Shown here one piece after another: positions 1-9,249 of a stretch of 64,000 nt of DNA. A model generated the notes under the pieces. That model did not search any database. It worked only from the letters and a program-made list of their open reading frames with translations, and was not told the DNA's origin. The DNA is taken from assembly GCF_016864555.1 (NCBI RefSeq), contig NZ_CP044011.1, forward strand, positions 4,235,501 through 4,299,500, in the 5' to 3' direction. Position 1 is the first letter of the stretch. The number at the start of each line of letters is the position of its first letter. The DNA comes from Sinorhizobium sp. BG8. GTDB lineage: Bacteria > Pseudomonadota > Alphaproteobacteria > Rhizobiales > Rhizobiaceae. The position numbers and the translations under genes were made by a program.

Positions 1-709
1 GGACCTTGCCGTACTTCGACTTGACGATTGCGGAGCTCAGTACAAGTGCTGCGGCAAGCGCGATTGCGGTGGCGGCAAAGAGGACCGCGCGCGTCCCGCT
101 CGCCTGCACGTTTGCGCCGAGGATGTCCTTGAAGTCCGTGAGCCCGTTATTGCCCCCGAAACCCATCTCGTTGCGGAAGAAGGCAAGGAGCAGGGCGTAG
201 GTCATGGCCTGCGTGATGATGGAAAGATAGACGCCGGTAACGCGCGAGCGAAAGGCGAACCAGCCGAAGACGAAGGCGAGAAGCCCGGGCACGGCGAGCA
301 CCATCAGCGCCGCGAACCAGAAGCGGTCGAACCCGTACCAGTACCAGGGAAGTTCCTGCCAATTCAGGAAGACCATGAAGTCCGGCAACACGGGATTGGC
401 ATAGACGCCGCGTGAGCCGATCTGGCGCATGAGATACATGCCCATGGCGTAGCCGCCGAGAGCGAAGAAGGCGCCGTGTCCGAGCGAGAGGATGCCGCAA
501 TAGCCCCAGACCAGATCGAGGGCGAGCGCAAGCAGCGCATAGCACAGATACTTGCCAAGGAGTGGCACGAGGTGGTCGGGCACGTGCAGTGGATTTCCTG
601 CGGGGATCGCCAGGTTGGCAACCGGCACGGCCAGTGCGGCGAGCAGGATGAGAAAGGCGACGGTGACAACCTTCCTGTCGTGATTGCGGAGAAGCATTTG
701 GGTGATCAT
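1..709 (-). CDS. urtC: Urea ABC transporter permease UrtC, 5' part (runs off the window edge)
   Basis: This is the second membrane subunit of the UrtABCDE urea importer, a branched-chain amino acid-type permease. It starts at an ATG on the minus strand ending at 709, overlapping the urtB stop by four bases (ATGA), which suggests translational coupling. The reading frame stays open for about 236 codons to the window edge. The N-terminus has a hydrophobic segment, then the family stretch with DLVWGYCGILSLGHGAFFAL at about residues 67-86 and MGMYLMRQIG shortly after, typical of UrtC. Several further membrane segments follow. The C-terminal half and the expected urtD and urtE ATPase genes lie outside the window. 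Confidence 0.93.
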   Translation of the reverse strand, partial: MITQMLLRNHDRKVVTVAFLILLAALAVPVANLAIPAGNPLHVPDHLVPLLGKYLCYALLALALDLVWGYCGILSLGHGAFFALGGYAMGMYLMRQIGSRGVYANPVLPDFMVFLNWQELPWYWYGFDRFWFAALMVLAVPGLLAFVFGWFAFRSRVTGVYLSIITQAMTYALLLAFFRNEMGFGGNNGLTDFKDILGANVQASGTRAVLFAATAIALAAALVLSSAIVKSKYGKV

Positions 710-2321
710 TGTTCGACCGCCCTTCCCTTGAGAGCGAACAGGCCGCGCGGCCGCCGCTGGATGAAGAGGATAATGAGAACGAGGATGAAGATCTTGCCGA
801 GAACTGCCCCGGCATAGGGCTCCAGGAACTTGTTGGCGATGCCGAGCGACATTGCTCCGACGAACGTGCCCCAGAGATTGCCGACACCACCGAAGACCAC
901 GACCATGAAGCTGTCGATGATGTAGTTCTGGCCGAGGTTCGGCGAGACGTTGTCGATCTGGGAGAGTGCCACGCCGGCCATGCCGGCGATGCCTGAGCCG
1001 AGCCCGAAGGTGAGTGCGTCCACCCACGGCGTGCGAATGCCCATGGACGAGGCCATGCGGCGGTTCTGGGTTACCGCCCGCATCTGGAGCCCAAACTTCG
1101 AGCGCTTGAGCAACAGCAGCAACGCCACGAACACGCCGAGCGAAAAGACGATGATCCAGAGCCTGTTCCAGGTGATGGACATTGCGCCGAGTTCGAACGC
1201 GCCCGACATCCAGCTGGGGTTGTCCACCTGCCGGTTCGTGGGACCGAAGATCGTGCGGATCGCCTGCTGCAGGATGAGCGAAAGGCCCCATGTGGCAAGC
1301 AGCGTCTCCAGCGGCCGGCCGTAGAGCCATCGTATGATGCCGCGTTCGATGCAGACGCCGACAAGACCGGTGAAAAGGAAGGCCGCGGGGACGGCGAGTG
1401 CGAGCGAATAGGTGCTGAACCCCGGCGCGAAGGTGTTGACCCCCTGCTGCACGACATAGGTCGTATAGGCCCCGAGCATGACCATTTCGCCATGGGCCAT
1501 GTTGATGACGCCCATGACGCCGAAGGTGATCGCAAGGCCGATCGCCGCCAAGAGCAGCACCGATCCGAGCGAGAGGCCGTACCAGATGTTCTGCGCCACA
1601 TCCCAGACGGCGAGAGAGCGATTGATCGCGTCGATATTCTGCTGGATCGCCGGAACCAGGTCGGCCGGTGCGCTCGAGAGGGCCGCAGTAAGCGTATTCA
1701 GCGCGTCGCGGTTGCCGCGCGCGGCAATGGTGTCGATTGCGGCCTTCTTGTCCTCGGCACTCGCATCGGTCTGCAGGAGGATGACCGCGCGCGCGGCTTC
1801 CATCGTCGCCTTGATCTCCGCATCCTGCTCCTGCGCAAGTGCGCTGGTCAGAAGCTCCAGGTTGTCGGCTTCGGGCTTTTTCAGCAGATCCTGGGCCGCC
1901 ACCAACCGGGCTGACCGGTCAGGGCTGAGGAGCGTCAGCTGGCTGAGGGCGGCGCTGATGGCGCCACGCAACGAGTTGTTGAGCTTGATCTTCTGCAGGC
2001 TTGCCGGCGCGACGTCGGCAGCCGGGGCACCCGAGAGGGGATCGGAGAACACGGGAGCATCCTCCGTGCCGCCGAGCAGGTAGACGGCGCCGCCGTTCTT
2101 CGGAGCGTAGAGCTTGCCGTCCGCCAGATAGGTCAGGATCTCGCTGACATGTGGGTCGCCCGATGCGGCGAGCGCCTTGACGGCTGCGACGCGCTGGGGA
2201 AAGCCCCCGTGCCGAGCGCATCCACCAGCGGCTTGATGTTTTCCTGTGCCCGCACACCGGTCGCAAGACCACTGACGACCAGGCACACAAGGACGAAAAA
2301 GATCTGAAGGGCGCGATACAT
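706..2321 (-). CDS. urtB: Urea ABC transporter permease UrtB (reading frame broken by one missing base)
   Basis: This is the first membrane subunit of the urea importer. The signal-peptide region (MYRALQIFF..., ATG ending at 2321) and the following QENIKPLVDALGTG lie in one frame, while QRVAAVKALAASGDP and everything after lie in another. The switch falls at the C5 run 2204-2208 (G5 on the coding strand). One added base gives GTGGFPQRVAAV and a 538-residue UrtB of normal size. The periplasmic HEAT-like helical region covers roughly residues 30-245, followed by the LivH-like permease with VMGVINMAHGEMVMLGAY. The gene lies between urtA and urtC. A sequencing error is the simplest explanation, but a true mutation cannot be excluded. 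Confidence 0.9.
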
Positions 2322-2500
2322 GAGTGTTTCTGCTCTTTGTCCCGCGCGGCACAACGCCGTGCGATTGCCTAGTATTTCCGCAGGCAGCCCGACCGGAGAT
2401 CGATCAGAAGGCGTCAGGCCGGCGAGACCCGCTCCTTCTTGCAACGATGCAGGAAGCATGCCAGCCGCAGCTTCACCGTCCGGTTGTCCTGAGGAAGGTC

Positions 2501-2529
2501 CTCCGCCGGGAGAAGATCCCCCGGCGGAG
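2501..2529 (-). other. Stem-loop between urtA and urtB
   Basis: CTCCGCCGGG (2501-2510) pairs perfectly with CCCGGCGGAG (2520-2529) around a 9-base loop. No T-run follows on the minus strand, so it is not a standard terminator. It sits in the roughly 290-base gap between urtA and urtB. It could stabilise the upstream urtA message or attenuate read-through so that the binding protein is made in excess of the permeases; that role is inference. Confidence 0.5.
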
Positions 2530-2612
2530 CTAGCAGGGCAGTTTGGCTGCTTACGCTATACCGAGCGGTGCGACCGGTTCGCCGGCCGCTCCGCCTGAAG
2601 GTTCATGCCGGA

Positions 2613-3902
2613 TCAGGAACCCTTGCCGCCGCACTTGCCCGTTGCCACGTTGAAGTTGCCGCAGGACAGGGGCTTGCGCCAATCGGAGATCAGGTCCTTG
2701 GAGTCGGGCAGGTAGTCCGACCACTCGTCGCCGACGACGGCCGGCGTCTGCTGAACGATCTCAAACTGGCCGTCTTCCTGGATTTCGCCGATGAGGACAG
2801 GCTTGGTGATGTGGTGGTTCGGCATGACGGTTGAGTAGCCGCCCGAAAGGTTCGGGACGCTGGTGCCGATGATGGTGTCCAGAACCGCGTCGGTGTCGGT
2901 CGTGCCGGCAGCCTCAACAGCCTTAACCCATGCGCTGAAGCCGATATATGCGGCTTCCATCGGGTCGTTGGTCACGCGCTTGTCGTTCTTCGTGAAGGCA
3001 TGCCACTGCTTGATGAACTCCGCGTTGACCGGAGCATCGACGGATTGGAAGTAGTTCCAGGCAGCGAGATGGCCGACGAGCGGCTTGGTATCGAGACCGG
3101 CGAGTTCTTCTTCGCCAACCGAGAAGGCCACGACCGGGATGTCCGTTGCCTTGATCCCCTGGTTGCCGAGTTCCTTGTAGAAGGGAACATTGGCGTCGCC
3201 GTTGATGGTCGAGACGACGGCGGTCTTCTTGCCGGCCGAGCCGAATTCCTTGATCTTGGCGACTTCCGTCTGCCAGTCGGAAAAGCCGAACGGCGTGTAA
3301 TTGATGAGGATGTCTTCCTTCGCAACACCCTTCGAGATCAGATAGGCCTCGAGGATCTTGTTGGTGGTGCGCGGATAGACGTAGTCGGTGCCTTCGAGAA
3401 CGAAGCGCTCGACGCCTTCCGTGGCCATCAGGTAGTCGACGGCGGGGATGGCCTGCTGGTTCGGTGCTGCACCCGTGTAGAAGATGTTGCGCGAGGATTC
3501 TTCACCCTCGTACTGGACCGGATAGAACAGGATGGAGTTCAGTTCTTCGAACACCGGAAGAACCGACTTGCGCGAGGACGAGGTCCAGCAACCGAACACG
3601 GCGGCAACCTTGTCGACGGAAATCAGTTCGCGAGCCTTTTCGGCAAAGAGCGGCCAGTCGGACGCCGGATCGACGACGACGGCTTCGAGCTTCTTCCCGA
3701 GCAGACCGCCCTTCTTGTTCTGCTCCTCGATGAGCATCAGCATGGCGTCCTTGAGCGTCGTCTCGGAGATCGCCATGGTGCCGGAAAGCGAATGCAGAAC
3801 GCCGACCTTGATGGTGTCGTCGGCAGCGAATGCGCCGTGCAGAGCAGTGCTCGACAACACGGCTGCGAGGAATGCGCCAGCGGCGCGTGCCTTGATATTC
3901 AT
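2613..3902 (-). CDS. urtA: Urea ABC transporter substrate-binding protein UrtA
   Basis: This is the periplasmic urea-binding protein that feeds UrtBC, with 429 residues. I chose the start MNIKARAAG (ATG ending at 3902) because it begins a classical signal peptide cleaved after about residue 26 (GAFAADD) and is preceded by AGAGGGG about 8 bases upstream. Diagnostic UrtA stretches include VGVLHSLSGTMAISE, VFGCWTSSSRKSVLPV and LFYPVQYEGEESS. The C-terminus has two late cysteines (LSCGNFNVATGKCGG). It is the first gene of the minus-strand urt operon, divergent from the hybrid kinase gene at 4140, which suggests that the kinase system may control it. Confidence 0.96.
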   Translation of the reverse strand: MNIKARAAGAFLAAVLSSTALHGAFAADDTIKVGVLHSLSGTMAISETTLKDAMLMLIEEQNKKGGLLGKKLEAVVVDPASDWPLFAEKARELISVDKVAAVFGCWTSSSRKSVLPVFEELNSILFYPVQYEGEESSRNIFYTGAAPNQQAIPAVDYLMATEGVERFVLEGTDYVYPRTTNKILEAYLISKGVAKEDILINYTPFGFSDWQTEVAKIKEFGSAGKKTAVVSTINGDANVPFYKELGNQGIKATDIPVVAFSVGEEELAGLDTKPLVGHLAAWNYFQSVDAPVNAEFIKQWHAFTKNDKRVTNDPMEAAYIGFSAWVKAVEAAGTTDTDAVLDTIIGTSVPNLSGGYSTVMPNHHITKPVLIGEIQEDGQFEIVQQTPAVVGDEWSDYLPDSKDLISDWRKPLSCGNFNVATGKCGGKGS

Positions 3903-3958
3903 CGGATGAACCCCTCTAGTTCTTATCTGGCTCCTGGGTCGCAACGGGGCGGGAGGCG

Positions 3959-3977
3959 CCTTAACCGTTGCTTAAGG
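3959..3977. promoter_or_regulatory. Inverted repeat in the urtA / hybrid-kinase divergent intergenic region
   Basis: CCTTAA-N7-TTAAGG is a perfect 6-base inverted repeat in the 237-base region between the divergent urtA and the sensor kinase gene. It lies about 60 bases upstream of the urtA start. It is a candidate operator, possibly for the adjacent LuxR-type regulator. I could not find a convincing sigma-70 or sigma-54 promoter in this interval. Confidence 0.35.
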
Positions 3978-4139
3978 GATCATCGGGGAGTCACGTTGCA
4001 CTGCACATACGACATATTGCGTAGATGACGGGGGGAAGAGGGAAGAATCTTTCGCAACGCACCAATTCCGCGCTCCCGGCATCTATGTTACGGGTTGAAA
4101 AAGCGGTGATGGACGCCGCGCAGCACACCACGAGGCCAA

Positions 4140-7100
4140 ATGGCGGCACGCCAGCGCATCATTCCCGTTCGTCGAGAATACAATCGCTGGGTCGCCAACC
4201 AGACGCTCGAGGACTATGCGCTGCGCTTCACCGCCAAGAGCGCCCGCCGTTTCTCATCCGACCGGATCTCCCAGACCGCGATTGGCGCAATCTCTTTCCT
4301 TGCGCTGGAGGCCATCGGCGGCGCCATCACAATGTCCTACGGGACGACGAACGCGGCTGTGGCAATCCTCGTCGCGAGCCTGATGATCCTCATCGTCGGT
4401 TTGCCGATCAGCCGCTATGCGATCCGCCATGGCGTGGACATCGATCTTTTGACCCGCGGTGCGAGCTTCGGCTACATCGGCTCGACGATCACCTCGCTGA
4501 TCTATGCGAGCTTCACCTTCATTCTTTTCGCCATCGAAGCCTCCATCATGTCGGGGGCGCTGGAGCTTGCACTCGGTATCCCGCTGTGGATCGGCTACAT
4601 CATCAGCGCAGTGATGGTGATCCCGCTGGTGACCCACGGCGTGCGCCTGATCAGCAAGTTCCAGCTCGTCACCCAGCCGTTCTGGATCGTGCTGAACATC
4701 CTTCCCTTCGTGTTCATTGCGTTTGCGGACTGGGAGAAAGTCAGCCTCTGGCTCGCCTATGCCGGCATCCACCACGCGTCGGGACCACCCGGAACCTATG
4801 CCCCCTTCGACCTTGTCGAGTTCGGGGCAGCCTCCGCCGTGATCTTTGCGCTGATGGCGCAGATCGGCGAGCAGGTCGACTTCCTGCGCTTCCTCCCGCC
4901 GAACGGCCAGCGAAAGCTGCACCATCGCGTTGCGATCTTTCTCGCCGGCTCCGGCTGGGTGATCGTCGGCGCGCCTAAGCTTCTGGCAGGGTCCTTTCTG
5001 GTGGTTCTGGCCCTCAGCGCGGGTGTTCCTTCGACGCGGGCCGCCGATCCGGCACAGATGTACTATACGGCCTTCGGCTACATGATCCCGTCCGAGACCG
5101 CCGCTCTCCTGCTGATGGTCGCATTCGTCGTGGTCTCGCAGTTGAAGATCAATGTGATGAACGCCTATGCGGGCTCGCTCGCCTGGTCGAACTTCTTCTC
5201 GCGCCTCACCCACAGCCATCCCGGACGCGTCATCTGGCTCGTCTTCAACGTCGCGATCGCGCTGCTTCTGATGGAGCTCGGCATCTACCGGATGCTCGAG
5301 GAGACGCTCGGCATCTTCTCGATCATTGCCATGGCGTGGCTCTGCACGATCTCGGCCGATCTTTTCGTCAACAAGCCGCTCGGCCTTTCCCCACCCGGCA
5401 TCGAATTCAAGCGCGCCCATCTCTACGACATCAATCCGGTCGGTCTCGGCGCCATGGCGTTCTCCGCGGTCGTCGCGCTGAGCGCCCACTTCGGATTGTT
5501 TGGCGAAATTGCAGCCTCACTCGCCCCCTATGTTGCCCTTGTCGCCGCCTTCATCGCCTCGCCGGTGATCGCCTGGGCGACCAAGGGGAAGTTTTATCTG
5601 GCCCGCAAACCCCGCAAGAGCTGGCATGCCAAAGGTTCGATCACCTGTTCGATCTGCGAGCATCCCTTCGAACCGGAGGACATGGCCTGGTGTCCGGCCT
5701 ATGCTGCGCCGATCTGCTCGCTTTGCTGCTCGCTCGACAGCCGCTGCCACGACATGTGCAAGCCCAAGGCGCGGTTCAATGCCCAGGCTGCCGTCGTCGC
5801 CAGGACGATCCTGCCCCAGCCGGTCGTGGCGGCCCTCGCGACGCGGCTTGGCCGCTACGCCATATCAGCGGTGCTTTCGATCACCGGGATAGGCGTCATC
5901 CTTGCGATGATCGCCCACCAGACGGCCGGCGCCTCCCCCGAGACCGCGGAGGTCGTTCACCGCACCGTGGCGATCGTCTTCTTCGTCTTCGCTGTCGTGA
6001 CCGGCGTCGTCTGTTGGTTCTACGTGCTCGCCCATGACAGCCGGGTCGTGGCGGAGGAGGAGTCCTCCCGCCAGAACACGCTGCTGCTCAAGGAAATCGC
6101 CGCGCACAAGAAGACGGATGCCGCGCTGCAGAACGCCAAGGAAACGGCCGAGGCGGCAAACCGAGCGAAGAGCCGCTATGTCGTGGGCCTCAGCCACGAA
6201 CTGAGAACGCCGCTAAACGCGGTTCTCGGCTATGCGCAGATCCTGGAGCGCGACGAGACCATTCCCCAGCCCCGCCAGGGCGCCATCAAGGTCATCAAGC
6301 GGAGCGCGGATCATCTCTCCGGATTGATCGACGGCCTGCTCGACATTTCCAAGATCGAGGCTGGAAAGCTGCAGGTCTACGCGAACGAGATCAACATCCA
6401 CGATTTCCTCGACCAGATCGTCGACATGTTTCGTCCCCAGGCGCAGGCGAAAAGCGTGGCCTTCGAGCACGGTCGCGCGGCCTCCCTGCCACAATACGTC
6501 CGGACAGACGAGAAGCGCCTGCGCCAGATCCTGGTCAACCTGCTGTCCAACGCGATGAAGTTCACCGAGAGCGGCCACATCCGTTTCGAGGTCACCTATC
6601 GCAGCCAGGTCGCGACCTTCGTCATCGAGGACTCGGGCCGCGGGATTTCGCAGAAGGACCTTCCGCGGATCTTCGAACCCTTCCAGCGTGGCGAGGCCGA
6701 GCATGTCGGCCGCATGCCGGGGCTTGGGCTCGGCCTGACCATCACCCGGCTTCTCACGCAGACGCTCGGCGGAGAGATCTCGGTCACCAGCGAACACGGC
6801 AAGGGCACCGCCTTCAAGGTGAGGCTCATGCTTTCCGCGATCGATCGTCCGAAAGCGCTCAAGGATCCGGATCGCAAGATCCGTTCATACAGGGGACCGA
6901 GGCGCACCGTCATCGTGGTCGACGACAACGAGGACCACCGAAACCTCATGCGGGAACTGCTCGTTCCACTCGATTTCATCGTGCTTTCGGCAGCAAGCGG
7001 ATCGGAGTGCCTTGCGTTGATGGAGGGCATCCGGCCGGATCTCTTCCTCATCGACATCCTGATGCCCGGCATGAACGGCTGGGCGCTGGTCGAGAGACTG

Positions 7101-7528
7101 AGGGCAATCGGACAGCACGCCCCGGTCATCATGCTTTCCGCCAACATCGGCGACGGTTCGGCGGATTCGACTGCGGGCCGGCCCGACGACACGCTGGCAA
7201 AGCCCTTCGACATCAAGCAGCTCTGCGACAAGCTCGCGATCCACACGGGCGTGGAATGGGTCTACGACGATGGCCCCCGCCCGATGCGCCCGACAGCACG
7301 TTGAAACGCATCATCAATCCTGGCGAACAGCACGTCCAGGAGTTGATCCGTCTCGGAGAAATCGGTTACGTGAGGGGTATCGAGGCAAAGCTCACGGAAA
7401 TCGCACTTGAGCCAGAGCACCGGCCGTTCGCCGACGCGGTACGCTCCTATGTGCGTGCATTCGACCTTGCCGGATATGATGCGTTCCTGAGAGCGCTGGA
7501 AGGTGAAAGGATAAGCGGACGTGACTGA
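4140..7528 (+). CDS. Hybrid sensor histidine kinase with NCS1 permease-like sensor and receiver domain (C-terminus frameshifted)
   Basis: This is a transceptor-like sensor kinase. Residues about 30-490 form a polytopic NCS1/purine-cytosine permease-like domain (for example SRYAIRHGVDIDLLTRGASF). A cysteine-rich segment follows (about 503-541, nine Cys including CSIC, CSLCC and CHDMC), then two more membrane segments, a helical linker, HisKA with H686 in SHELRTPLN, an ATPase domain (VNLLSNAMKFT, DSGRGI, GLGLGLTI) and a receiver with D972 in LFLIDILMPG. The first frame stops at 7304. Adding one C in the C5 run 7274-7278 restores a conserved-looking tail (GEIGYVRGIEAKL) ending at 7528 and overlapping the next gene by 8 bases, giving 1129 residues. 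The ligand is unknown; proximity to urt suggests urea or a related nitrogen compound. Confidence 0.88.
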
Positions 7529-8441
7529 CGCATCCGGCCCACGGGATATCGTTCTGCTGGTGGACGATTCACCCGAAGCGCTCGGCTTCCTGACGGAAGC
7601 GCTGGAGCAGTCCGGCTTCTCCGTGCTCATTGCAACGTCCGGCGCCTCGGCGCTCAACATCGTCGACCGTATCACACCCGACATCATCCTTCTCGACGCG
7701 GTCATGCCTGGCATGGACGGCTTCGAGACCTGCCTGCGGCTGAAGGCGGTGGCCTCGGTGAGCCAGGTGCCGGTCGTCTTCATGACCGGCCTGACGGAGA
7801 CGGAACACGTCGTGCGAGCGCTGGAGGCAGGCGGCGTCGACTATCTGACGAAACCCATCAACATAGACGAGCTGCGCGCACGCATTCGGGTGCATCTGTC
7901 CAATGCCCGCTCCGCGCAAAGCGCGCGCGTGGCACTCGACGCTGCGGGAAGACATTTGCTTGCGGTGCGGGGAGACGGCAAGATCCGCTGGTCTACACCT
8001 CAGGCGACGCGGCTGGTGAACGCGGCGACCGGCAGCGACGAAGGGCTCGATTCCGTCGCCGTCGAGATCTTCCGCTGGATGCGGCAGAAGGACAGGCCCG
8101 GCGTCCGGGACGCCAGTTTCGTCATTCGACAGCACGGGCAGGCGAGCCTGCACCTTTCATTTCTCGGCGCGATCGGCTCCGACGAGTATCTCTTTCGCCT
8201 GACGGCGGAGAGCAAGCTCAGCGATGACGAAATTCTTCGCCAGCACTTCACCCTCACCCATCGCGAGTCCGAGGTCCTCCTGTGGATCGCAAAGGGCAAG
8301 TCCAACCGGGATATCGGCGAGATTCTCGGCCTCAGCAGCCGCACGGTGACGAAGCACCTCGAGCAGATCTACGTGAAGCTCGGCGTGGAAAACCGCGCGT
8401 CAGCCGCCGTCAAGGCGGCGCACGTCCTCCACGCCGTGTGA
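7521..8441 (+). CDS. LuxR-family response regulator (REC + HTH)
   Basis: This is a 306-residue DNA-binding response regulator starting at GTG 7521, inside the restored end of the hybrid kinase gene, so the two are almost certainly coupled. The receiver spans about residues 9-128 with acidic residues D15-D16, phosphoacceptor D59 (IILLDAVMPGMDG) and a conserved lysine in YLTKPI. A linker of about 100 residues follows, then a C-terminal LuxR helix-turn-helix (LTHRESEVLLWIAKGKSNRD, with SSRTVTKHL as recognition helix). It is the likely output of the NCS1-sensor kinase. The divergent urt operon is a natural target candidate (inference). Confidence 0.93.
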   Translation: MTDASGPRDIVLLVDDSPEALGFLTEALEQSGFSVLIATSGASALNIVDRITPDIILLDAVMPGMDGFETCLRLKAVASVSQVPVVFMTGLTETEHVVRALEAGGVDYLTKPINIDELRARIRVHLSNARSAQSARVALDAAGRHLLAVRGDGKIRWSTPQATRLVNAATGSDEGLDSVAVEIFRWMRQKDRPGVRDASFVIRQHGQASLHLSFLGAIGSDEYLFRLTAESKLSDDEILRQHFTLTHRESEVLLWIAKGKSNRDIGEILGLSSRTVTKHLEQIYVKLGVENRASAAVKAAHVLHAV

Positions 8442-8446
8442 AACGC

Positions 8447-8848
8447 TCAGAAGGACCTAGGCGGAACGAAGAGACAGAGCGTGCGGCTCTTTTCCTTTCC
8501 GGCCACCGAACACCAGTGGAATTCACCATCCGGAGACGAGCGCACGCGCGTGTCGGTGTAGGGTACGACTTCGCCGGTGACATTGATGACATAGCCCTGC
8601 GGCCTTTCGCTGATCGCCTTCGTGGCGACCGGGCGGCAATCCTGGTCCGAGCAACAGGAATAGGGATAGCTCCATCCCGAGGGGGCATCATGCGCCCTGG
8701 CACTATTGAACGGGACGAAGCAGGAGGCGAACACGAGAAGCGGCACAATGCTCGCTGTCCATGCAAAGTTCGTCCGGTTGGAGCCGGTTGGCAAAATGGT
8801 ATCGGAAATTGCGCGAACTGATCGGATCGAAAGGCTGGAGTTTGGCAT
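8447..8848 (-). CDS. Conserved small secreted protein of unknown function
   Basis: This 133-residue protein starts at the ATG ending at 8848, chosen because AGGAG lies 6 bases upstream; an ATG two codons earlier abuts the same motif and is less likely. A hydrophobic stretch (about residues 28-50) ends in NSARAHDAPSG, suggesting a signal peptide with a long n-region. The mature part is cysteine-bearing (SYPYSCCSDQDCRPV) and ends HWCSVAGKEKSRTLCLFVPP, a pattern I associate with rhizobial hypothetical exported proteins. It converges with the LuxR-type regulator, whose stop is only 5 bases away. No function is assigned. Confidence 0.8.
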   Translation of the reverse strand: MPNSSLSIRSVRAISDTILPTGSNRTNFAWTASIVPLLVFASCFVPFNSARAHDAPSGWSYPYSCCSDQDCRPVATKAISERPQGYVINVTGEVVPYTDTRVRSSPDGEFHWCSVAGKEKSRTLCLFVPPRSF

Positions 8849-9249
8849 GAACATCTCCTGGCTCGGGTCAAAGCTGAAGCTTCCCGTCCTAGAGCGTTCA
8901 TCCCTATCGGCTGCATTCCGCGATCTAGCAAGAACCCGGAATGTCGACCTCTGCTCCGCCAACCCAGGGCGCCACGCATTCGACCGAACACGCAACAATG
9001 CCCTAGTTTGTTGATTCTAGAGCACTTTTCACATTCCGGCGCTTCACCGGAAGATGCAAGCCCTTGGCAGATCGTGATGCATCGGTTCACGTACCGCGAC
9101 GCTGCACCTCGCTCGGCGCTGCGCCTCGGCCTGCCTTATGCCGTCAGGGTCATTCGATTCTTACGATCTGGCAATCGCGCAGGGATGATTTCGTCCCTGT
9201 GCCAGGGTCATGTTTCTCGGGCGTGCGACGTTTTTGCATCGGTGCTCGC
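8849..9249. other. Intergenic stretch, no gene seen
   Basis: About 400 bases separate the small secreted protein start from the end of the dehydrogenase gene, and I see no convincing reading frame. It must hold the promoter of the small secreted protein. A short hairpin, TTCCGG-N7-CCGGAA (9034-9052), is present without a T-run. Confidence 0.5.

Noticed and set aside
147-890. 247-residue minus-strand frame over urtC/urtB
   Set aside because: Ser/Arg-rich composition; urtC and urtB occupy this region in other frames with clear homology.
4025-4978. 317-residue frame starting upstream of the hybrid kinase
   Set aside because: Arg/Pro/His-rich shadow of the kinase gene in another frame; no domain signature.
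9034-9052. Terminator TTCCGG-N7-CCGGAA downstream of the dehydrogenase
   Set aside because: Lies about 200 bases past the gene, with no T-run on the minus strand.
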